Source: Lytechinus variegatus (Eukaryota > Echinodermata > Echinoidea > Temnopleuroida > Toxopneustidae). Taken from it: DNA of 64,000 bases. The stretch lies in assembly GCF_018143015.1 (NCBI RefSeq), contig NC_054754.1, positions 29,366,830 through 29,430,829 of the forward strand. The letters are read 5' to 3'. Positions within the stretch are counted from its first letter, which is position 1. Each line of letters begins with the position of its first letter. Positions 57,176 through 64,000 of the stretch are shown here, one piece after another. A program made the translations under genes and the position numbers. The notes below the pieces were generated by a model. That model was not told where the DNA came from and searched no databases. It was given only the letters and a program-made list of their open reading frames with translations.

Positions 57176-58440
57176 GGTGGATACGTGCACTATCAATATT
57201 ATACAGGCCCAATTATTCACTTATTATTTTAATGAATTTATATAGTTGGCATTCAGCGTGCATTTACTAGGAAGAAAACATGTACATGTAGGCTACTGTA
57301 CACGTAGTCGTTCTATCTGAGGTACAAAAACATTATTAAAAGACGCGAACGTCCTGATCAAGTAAACGCTAAAGCTGCTCTGACGGAGCTTGAAAAAACC
57401 AAAGTAGATGATTACCGCACAAGCATATATTTTGCTTTATGCATACACTTTTAGCAATAGCTTAATCGTAAAGCAAATGGTAGCAGACAGTTAGAAATTG
57501 ATTGAGCTTACTATAGCAAAAGTTCACTCATATTTATGCATACGGAATCAAGCAAAAGCAATTGCTACTTTTTTTTGCATGTGACCCATTGTCTGTGTTT
57601 CAATAAGTGTTAACATGACATATAACACATCAATTTTGCCATGTAAGCCACGTTGGAGTATTAATCTGTACAGCATGGTATATGCATTCATCAAAGATTT
57701 CATTTTGAAATTAACTTTGTGAAACGCCCCATTATCTCGCGATGTAATCACCAGCGAGTTCTTGACAATTAAAACAGATGCGAATGAGCAAAGCGCTGCT
57801 TCATTATGATCTAATGCACGTTGAATATTAGGCCCACGTGGATTATAAAGGAAATGAACTTGTAATTTTCATAATTATCTGGTTTCTCGTTTTTATACAT
57901 TCTATAACAATTACACCCTTTAAAAAAAGAAAGAAAATAAAAGATCCTGCCAGCTTTATTCTTGCTGCATATAGTATTGTGCAGCATATAGAAACTAATT
58001 CCGTTACTGCTTAATGACATCAAATATGAACGAGGATAATTACCTCTAATGCCACTAGGCGTCGTGTAATGAATAATGTTCTTAATGACGTGTGGAATGA
58101 TAAATGGGCCTATTATAAATTAATAGTTAAGTAATTGGTTTTACATCTCAATAATAATGCAGCAAGGAGTGCATGAAAATGTGCATTTTCATTTTCCTTT
58201 TTTTTTTACATCATTGTCAATTATTCTATTCGCCAGAAAAGTGAAAATAAGGAAGAGGGGTTGAGAACAAGAAGGAGTTTAAAGATTGAATTTACAAGAT
58301 CAGTTCTTCTTTTCTAGAACTATAGGTTCAACCTTATAAAAACACAATGATATAAAAAAACACTACATAAAAACCAAACAAAAACCACCAAAATTAAAAT
58401 GCCGCCTTTTATAATATAAGAGTATTCTTCTATAAGATAA
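57176..58440. other. Interval upstream of the LINE, no gene seen
   Basis: AT-rich with no supported exon. The LINE 5' UTR probably begins between about 58300 and 58600; the exact 5' end and a target duplication could not be located. Confidence 0.35.
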
Positions 58441-58695
58441 CACCTCTGGGGAGCTCATCATGAAAGGACTTGTCAGATATTATATCCACTCTATTTCCAC
58501 TCTTTCTTGAAAGTTACGACTTCATGAAGCTCTGGAAAAATCTCTCTACATCGACAAAATCAAAGGATTATTTGGAATATAAATTACTTGGATTTGAACA
58601 ATATAGACAAAAGCAGCAGGGATCTGTTGTTTGGACGAAAATTGGACTGGATTCTGTCAGATTTTGGATATAGTTTATGATACGTCTTTTCAATT

Positions 58696-59913
58696 TTGAA
58701 AATGGCGGCTTATAACACGGAAGCCAATGAGAGGAAATCATACGCAGCGGCAGCAGGGATCAAAGACAAACACATCATTACTGGTAAGCCAGTTTTCTTT
58801 AAACATCGGGATGTACCCCATGTTATGGAAAAGGACTTGGAAAGTCAAGAAGTATACAAGGCTCTACTAAAATCTGTGCCTACATCTCATATCATGGGCA
58901 TACAGAAAGTAGGTGGGTTATGGAGGCTATACATTACACATCAGGACTATAGAATTGCACTGATAGCAAGTGGTTTGAACATTCGTAATGCATGCATAGC
59001 AGTATATGATTCTAACCCATTTCTAGCGGGTGGATATGAGAACCTTCTTAGACTAACTGTGAAAGACATTCCTTTGTCTGTAGACAACTCGGTGATTGTA
59101 GATGAACTTGAGAAACGAAAATACAAGGTGTCGGGAAAGGTTGCGTTCCCAAAGTTGAGGGTAGATGGCCAACTAACAAAGTGCCTAACGGGCGACAGAG
59201 TCATCTATATAGGAAAACCAGCACAACCTGTTCCGAGAATCTTGTCTTTCGGAAATTTTCGTGGAAAGGTCTTTCATGCAAACCAAGTCATCAAAGATCA
59301 AATCATATGTTCAAACTGTCTTAATAAGGGACATCATCGTTCAACATGCACAAACCAGATCGTATGTCGGATGTGCAGGAGGGAAGGGCACTTACAACGA
59401 GATTGTCCGAACCCCGGATTAACAAGCGAAGAAGGCCGAGAGGAGCCGATCGGTAAGCAGGGAACCTTGGATACTCGGGAGCGAAGTCAGAACGACACAA
59501 GGGAGCCGATGCGAACCGTCGTCAAGACAACCAGCCACATAGCTGACAACCAGGCTGGAGTTGAGCTGCCGAAACGGACCGCTACCAAGACAACGAGACG
59601 AACAGCTGACAACCAAGAGGCTACCGAATTGCAGACCCTTTCACAAGATGAAACGTCGGGCAACACACAGTCAAAGATTACCCAATTCATTCGTAGCGAG
59701 CGTCTTAAACAAGCAGACCGGGATCGAGGTCACACAGAAACCAGCGCTGACGAATCGAGTGATGGTGATAGTCTAGAAATTGAGACGGATGATTGTCCAG
59801 AATCGGAAGTATCGATAGAGTCACCCGAGTTGCCGAAGACCAGATCTCAACTCGCAGCGAAGAAACCAGCTAAGAAAAGAAAACTAAAGGAGAAGAAATC
59901 AAAGAAAAAGTGA
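58696..59913 (+). CDS. LINE ORF1 protein with two CCHC zinc knuckles (405 aa)
   Basis: Expected role: nucleic-acid binding and chaperone component of the retrotransposon ribonucleoprotein. The N-terminal half (about 20-200) has the character of an RRM-like ORF1 region (RLTVKDIPLSVDNSVIVDEL). Two CX2CX4HX4C knuckles follow, CSNCLNKGHHRSTC at residues 205-218 and CRMCRREGHLQRDC at 224-237. The rest is a charged low-complexity tail with two related segments, NQAGVELPKRTATKTTRRT after one TTSHIAD and NQEATELQ after another TADNQ, and ends in a Lys-rich stretch (KKPAKKRKLKEKKSKKK) suited to nuclear entry or RNA binding. ORF2 begins 41 nt after its stop. ATG 58696 is used; an earlier in-frame start was not seen. 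Confidence 0.85.
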   Translation: MKMAAYNTEANERKSYAAAAGIKDKHIITGKPVFFKHRDVPHVMEKDLESQEVYKALLKSVPTSHIMGIQKVGGLWRLYITHQDYRIALIASGLNIRNACIAVYDSNPFLAGGYENLLRLTVKDIPLSVDNSVIVDELEKRKYKVSGKVAFPKLRVDGQLTKCLTGDRVIYIGKPAQPVPRILSFGNFRGKVFHANQVIKDQIICSNCLNKGHHRSTCTNQIVCRMCRREGHLQRDCPNPGLTSEEGREEPIGKQGTLDTRERSQNDTREPMRTVVKTTSHIADNQAGVELPKRTATKTTRRTADNQEATELQTLSQDETSGNTQSKITQFIRSERLKQADRDRGHTETSADESSDGDSLEIETDDCPESEVSIESPELPKTRSQLAAKKPAKKRKLKEKKSKKK

Positions 59914-59954
59914 GGAAAAATCTTATTGGTGTCTCACCGTAATTTTCTTACATC

Positions 59955-61133
59955 ATGTCAACGTGTCATCTTTTAAGCGTTAATGTGAGAGGATTGCGCA
60001 ATAAAACCAAGCGCAACATCTTCTTCAAATGGTGTCAAAACCAAAAAGCTGACCTCATTTTAGCCCAAGAAACGTATTGGTCGACGGAGATCGAACCAGT
60101 GATTAATAGTGAATGGAAAGGCAAAGTTTTTTATTCTCATGGAAGCAATCGTGCAAGAGGTGTCGCAGTTATAGCAAAGGAAAATATAAATATCAACATT
60201 ACTAGAGACAGTAGCTGTGTAGATAACACTGGAAGACTATTAGTGATAAGATTCACGAAGAACTCTGCTAATTATTGTCTGATTAATTTGTACGCCCCAA
60301 CGGAGAAAAAGAACAAAGATTCATTTTTTAGGAAACTACGAAAAACAATAGATCATATCCAAAAAGAAGACAAAGATTGTTATCTAATTATTGGAGGCGA
60401 CTGGAATTCTGTATTAGACCCAGTTAAAGATACAAAAGGGTCAAGAAGTTTTTACTATAAAACTCCACACAATCTTAAAATTTTGCTGAAAAATAAAGGG
60501 TTCGTAGATGTCTGGAGAAAATTTAACAAAGATGTAAAACAATTCACTTGGAGAAATATGAACATGGATATTGCATCCAGATTAGACTATTGGATAATAA
60601 GTAAGGACATGTTGGGGAAAGTTGTCTCTACAGACATTAGACCCGTCGTTAAGGGAGATCATAATGCAATTTCTTTGAAATTAAGATTGAGCGATATATT
60701 TAAAGGTCCAGGATATTGGAAACTAAATACTTCCTACCTTAGTGACAATAACTTTAAGATGGGAATTAAAAATGTTATATCAAAATGTCTCAGTGACAAT
60801 GAAAATACCTCTATGATGAAACTAGAGATTCTGAAGATTAAATGTAGAGAATTTGCTCAGAAATTTAGCAAACGTAAAAGGAAAACAAAACGTGAAAAAG
60901 AACTTTTGGAAATTGAGTTAGCCAAATATGAATGTGATTTAGACAATAGAAATAATGATATATCAAAAGAAAAATACCTTCAAGTTAAAGAAAAGTTAGA
61001 GAAGTTATACATAAATGAGTGTAAAGGGGCCGCAGTAAGGTCACGGATCAGATGGACGGAAGAAGGGGAAAAAAACACTATTTTTTATCCCTTGAGAAAA
61101 AAAATGGGGAAAATAAGCTTATTACTCAACTAA
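59955..61133 (+). CDS. LINE ORF2, N-terminal part: APE-type endonuclease
   Basis: Nicks target DNA to prime reverse transcription. Motifs in order: SVNVRGLRNK near the start, AQETYW with the catalytic Glu, GGDWNSVLDPVKDTKG with the Asp/Asn pair, SRLDYWIIS, and KGDHNAISL with the terminal Asp-His pair. All catalytic residues are present. The frame continues past the endonuclease through a charged linker to RSRIRWTEEGEKNT, then leaves the family frame and stops at 61131-61133. The reverse transcriptase follows in the -1 frame, so this piece lacks about 890 residues of the normal single ORF2. Confidence 0.85.
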   Translation: MSTCHLLSVNVRGLRNKTKRNIFFKWCQNQKADLILAQETYWSTEIEPVINSEWKGKVFYSHGSNRARGVAVIAKENININITRDSSCVDNTGRLLVIRFTKNSANYCLINLYAPTEKKNKDSFFRKLRKTIDHIQKEDKDCYLIIGGDWNSVLDPVKDTKGSRSFYYKTPHNLKILLKNKGFVDVWRKFNKDVKQFTWRNMNMDIASRLDYWIISKDMLGKVVSTDIRPVVKGDHNAISLKLRLSDIFKGPGYWKLNTSYLSDNNFKMGIKNVISKCLSDNENTSMMKLEILKIKCREFAQKFSKRKRKTKREKELLEIELAKYECDLDNRNNDISKEKYLQVKEKLEKLYINECKGAAVRSRIRWTEEGEKNTIFYPLRKKMGKISLLLN

Positions 61134-63742
61134 GAGTGAATGGGAAGAGACATGTAGTTACTAAGCAACAACATGTCTTAAGAGAAGTTAAACTGTATTA
61201 TGAAGATCTGTATAAGAGAAATCATATTAATCTAGATCACATGAATGAATATGTGTTCTCACAAGATGTGAAAAGGCTTAGTCAAGATGAAAGAAATAAA
61301 TGTGAAGGCTTAATGAATATGGCAGAATGCAAAAAGGCTGTTTTCTCTATGAAGAGGAATAAGGCGCCAGGTATGGACGGCCTGCCCATTGAATTTTATC
61401 AAGTTTTCTGGGAAGAAATAGGCGTGTTGTTAATTAATGCATTCAATGAATTTTTCAGTAATGGACAGATGTCGCCTTCACAACGAAAAGGTCTCATAAC
61501 TTTGATTTATAAAAAAGGAAACAGTGACGATTTAAAGAACTGGAGACCAGTAACACTACTCAATTGTGACTATAAAATAATTGCAACAGTTCTAGCATTG
61601 AGATTACAAAAGATTTTAACAAGTATTATTATGGAAACACAAGTAGGATATATTAAAGGACGATTAGGAGGTTTTAATGTAAGAATTGTTAAAGATATGA
61701 TAGATTACATGCATGAAAAAAATGTTGAAGGTGCGGTCATGATGGTTGATTTCACCAAAGCATTTGATTGTATCGATATATCTTTTATAATGAAATGCTT
61801 ACACAAGTTGAATTTCGGCAATGAATTTCGCAATTGGATCTGTGTCCTTTACAATCAAATAGTAAGTTCAGTAATTGTAAATGGCAGGATAACAGAAGAG
61901 TTTCAAGTGCAAAGAGGAATACGGCAAGGCTGTCCTCTTTCGGCACTTCTGTTTGTGATTGCAGCTGAATTCTTTGCAAACAAAATACGCAAAAATGATA
62001 CTATAAGAGGTGTTTGTTTTGATGAAACCAATGGTCACTTTGAGTTAAAGGTATTACAGTATGCAGATGATACTACCTTTTTTGTTGGAGATGATAGCTC
62101 ATTAGAAATTATTTTAACTGAATTGGAAGATTTTGGTAGTGTAGCCGGTCCTAAAATTAACAAAGAAAAAACTGCACTCTTATGGATAGGTAAGGAAAAG
62201 AATCGATGGGTAATACAAGACCTTGACCATGTTGACCTGACATGGGCAGAAAACCCAGTAAAATATTTGGGCTTTTTTATCTCTAATAATGAGCAAATTG
62301 CTAACAGTGCAGATTGGGAAAATAAGTTAGAGAAAATGCAACGTCTTCTAGATAATTGGCGTAAAAGAAACTTGACATTATACGGTAGAGTGACGATTGT
62401 GAAATGCCTGGCACTCAGCCAAGTAGTCCATTTGCTTATGTTTAATTCTGTTCCATCAATGATTATTAAGAAACTAAATAGAATGTTTTTCAAATTTCTT
62501 TGGAACTCACGAATGGAAAAGGTTAGAAGATGTGATGTTATCAAAGATTACTCACAAGGTGGTTTGAAAATGGTTGATGTAGAAAAGAAAGTAGTCAGTT
62601 TCAGATTAAGGTGGTTAGGAAGGTTAACAGATGAGGTAAATTCTATGTGGAAAACACTTGGAAATTATTGGTTTGAGCGTTTTGGAACTCTTAATCTAAT
62701 CTTGAATAGCGACCTTCGGGTTCATAACGTTATCCCATTGTTTGATAAGAAAATACCTCCATTTTATGTTGAAATAATTCGGGCTTGGAGTCTGATTGAT
62801 AAAGAAATATTATTCAGAAAAGAACATGAGGTTGAAAATATTTTATGGTTCAATCATTATATTGTTTTTAATAAATCACCACTATTTTTCAAGGAATGGT
62901 ACAATAGCGGAATAATATACTTGGAAGACATTTTAAATGTTGATGGAGGCTTTAAAGATGTATCCGAAATTTCATCAATGTTGAAATTTAAGAATAGTAA
63001 AAGATCTGTCATTTTTGATTATTCAAAATTGAGGCAGGCTATACCAAAAATTTGGCTCTCAAAATCTTGGATTAAGAACCTACAAAAATCTGCGCATCTT
63101 GATATACCCAGACTAAAAATAGGTAACTCAGTAAAATGTCTGGACCATGTACCTTCAAGATACTTTTACAATTATATTATACGTCTTGAAGGGTCAAATT
63201 CACGTTGTTGTTTCTTTTGGGAAAATATTTCGAAAATGAGTATAGGCTGGAATATTTGTTTCGAGAGAAACTTGTTAACAGTAAAAGAAAACAAACTTAG
63301 ATCCTTTAATTTCAAAATACTGTATAATATATTGCCTGTGAAAAGAAATTTATGTAAATGGCGCATAAGCGAAGATGCTTATTGTAATAGTTGCCATGTA
63401 GAAGAAGACATAACACACGCTTTGATCACTTGTAAATTGAATCAAAATTTTTGGTCTTATATAATTTGGTTGATCAAAAAAGCCTTCAATAAACACATTG
63501 TTATCGATGTCGATCTTTTGATAAAAAATAACGAGCACAAAGAATTAGATGATATCATTAATATAGCCTTTTGGACTGTGTATAAATCAATTTTGTTACG
63601 TAATTACAGGAAAGTAGACAATAGACCATCAAATCTAACGTTTTTATTTAAATCAGAATTGCGGAGGAGGCTAGAAATGAACAAAAACTGTACTGGTAAA
63701 TCTCTGTATCGTCTTCCGTATGTATTATTTGATTATGTTTAA
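61076..63742 (+). CDS. LINE ORF2, C-terminal part: reverse transcriptase and CCHC end
   Basis: Continuation of ORF2 in the -1 frame; an ATG exists in this frame at 61052 but is probably not a real start. Reverse transcriptase landmarks: NKAPGMDGLPIEFY, LIYKKGNSDDLKNWRPVTLL, MMVDFTKAFDCID (first catalytic Asp), RGIRQGCPLSALLF, and LQYADDTTFF with the catalytic Asp pair at about 62066-62071, then KINKEKTALLWIG. The C-terminal region ends with YCNSCHVEEDITHALITC, a CX2CX7HX4C finger usual in L1/Tx1-type ORF2. Joined at 61076 the two parts make about 1262 residues, the normal ORF2 size. No stop codons interrupt this part. Confidence 0.85.
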   Translation, partial: HYFLSLEKKNGENKLITQLRVNGKRHVVTKQQHVLREVKLYYEDLYKRNHINLDHMNEYVFSQDVKRLSQDERNKCEGLMNMAECKKAVFSMKRNKAPGMDGLPIEFYQVFWEEIGVLLINAFNEFFSNGQMSPSQRKGLITLIYKKGNSDDLKNWRPVTLLNCDYKIIATVLALRLQKILTSIIMETQVGYIKGRLGGFNVRIVKDMIDYMHEKNVEGAVMMVDFTKAFDCIDISFIMKCLHKLNFGNEFRNWICVLYNQIVSSVIVNGRITEEFQVQRGIRQGCPLSALLFVIAAEFFANKIRKNDTIRGVCFDETNGHFELKVLQYADDTTFFVGDDSSLEIILTELEDFGSVAGPKINKEKTALLWIGKEKNRWVIQDLDHVDLTWAENPVKYLGFFISNNEQIANSADWENKLEKMQRLLDNWRKRNLTLYGRVTIVKCLALSQVVHLLMFNSVPSMIIKKLNRMFFKFLWNSRMEKVRRCDVIKDYSQGGLKMVDVEKKVVSFRLRWLGRLTDEVNSMWKTLGNYWFERFGTLNLILNSDLRVHNVIPLFDKKIPPFYVEIIRAWSLIDKEILFRKEHEVENILWFNHYIVFNKSPLFFKEWYNSGIIYLEDILNVDGGFKDVSEISSMLKFKNSKRSVIFDYSKLRQAIPKIWLSKSWIKNLQKSAHLDIPRLKIGNSVKCLDHVPSRYFYNYIIRLEGSNSRCCFFWENISKMSIGWNICFERNLLTVKENKLRSFNFKILYNILPVKRNLCKWRISEDAYCNSCHVEEDITHALITCKLNQNFWSYIIWLIKKAFNKHIVIDVDLLIKNNEHKELDDIINIAFWTVYKSILLRNYRKVDNRPSNLTFLFKSELRRRLEMNKNCTGKSLYRLPYVLFDYV

Positions 63743-63854
63743 TGTATTTTGATGTAAATGTGAAATGTATATACAGATGATTAAATAAATGCTATTGAAA
63801 AAAAAAAAAAAAATATCCGACAAAGTATATTTTTATTCGAAAGTTATCATAGGA

Positions 63855-64000
63855 ATTGTGCTGGTTTATTTCCAATTCGTCTAATGCCAGTTCGTCCAAT
63901 TTCCAACTCGTCTACTATCATTTGGTCTACCATCAGTTCGTACACTAACCACATGGTCTACTTTCATTTAGTCTAATGCCATTCCGTCTAATAACCAGTT
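63855..64000. repeat. Degenerate short tandem repeat running off the right edge
   Basis: Units of about 11-12 bases such as 'aattcgtctaatgcc', 'agttcgtccaattt', 'aactcgtctactatc', 'atttggtctaccatc' repeat at least ten times to the end of the window. Copies differ from each other by several bases. No coding function. Confidence 0.7.

Larger units (their letters stand above)
58441..63813 (+). mobile_element. Near-complete L1/Tx1-type LINE retrotransposon
   Basis: The order is 5' leader, ORF1 (58696-59913), 41-nt spacer, ORF2 (endonuclease then reverse transcriptase, 59955-63742), short 3' UTR with AATAAA at about 63784-63789, and a poly(A) run of 15 at 63799-63813. Codon use is A/T rich and the ORFs are nearly undamaged, so the insertion is young. 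The 5' boundary given is approximate. No flanking target duplication was found; bases after the tail (atccgacaaag) were not matched upstream. Confidence 0.8.

Noticed and set aside
61785-62544. Minus-strand open frames
   Set aside because: Antisense shadows of the LINE reverse transcriptase.

Overview
The window is nuclear DNA from an animal: AT-rich (by eye), with intron-split genes bearing GT/AG junctions, and dense with transposable elements. The ApeC-domain gene, the trinucleotide-tailed tRNA-derived SINEs and the many short inverted-repeat elements point to a marine invertebrate deuterostome, most likely an echinoderm such as a sea urchin. That assignment is inference; no marker gene settles it. 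There is no bacterial operon, CRISPR array, rRNA or convincing functional tRNA gene.

Layout. Positions 1-3055 (minus) hold a frame-broken multi-exon gene of an unnamed, apparently dispersed invertebrate ORF family. 3056-11792 is non-coding. 11793-18670 (minus) is an eight-exon phosphatidylinositol-phosphate kinase-fold gene, PIP5KL1-like, whose exons join in frame to 500 residues. 18671-24129 is repeat-rich and includes a MITE, a SINE with a long trinucleotide tail and a LINE relic. 24130-28322 (plus) is a four-exon nucleoside hydrolase gene of 315 residues; its introns hold a duplicated segment, SINEs and a MITE. 28323-33530 holds transposon remnants and a speculative small two-exon gene (31287-32912, minus). 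33924-43881 (minus) is an ApeC (apextrin C-terminal) gene whose last recognised exon encodes a transmembrane segment; its introns, especially the large 35080-41621 one, carry hAT-type, Tc1-type and other elements. 43882-58400 is mostly repeats, including a 31-bp hairpin minisatellite at about 51079-51745 and a 666-bp hAT-type element with an exact 8-bp target duplication, plus two unassigned candidate exons. 58696-63813 is an almost intact L1/Tx1-type LINE with two ORFs and a poly(A) tail; its ORF2 changes frame once, exactly at a slippery heptamer.

The three cellular genes do not form a pathway. The kinase-fold protein would act in phosphoinositide signalling at membranes, the hydrolase in purine/pyrimidine salvage, and the ApeC protein probably at the cell surface in recognition or innate immunity. 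I found no convincing new multi-gene system. The most unusual items are the membrane-anchored ApeC gene with a possible frame-switching exon, the LINE frameshift site, and several non-autonomous transposon families whose ends and target duplications can be read directly. All splice sites were assigned by eye and need transcript support.
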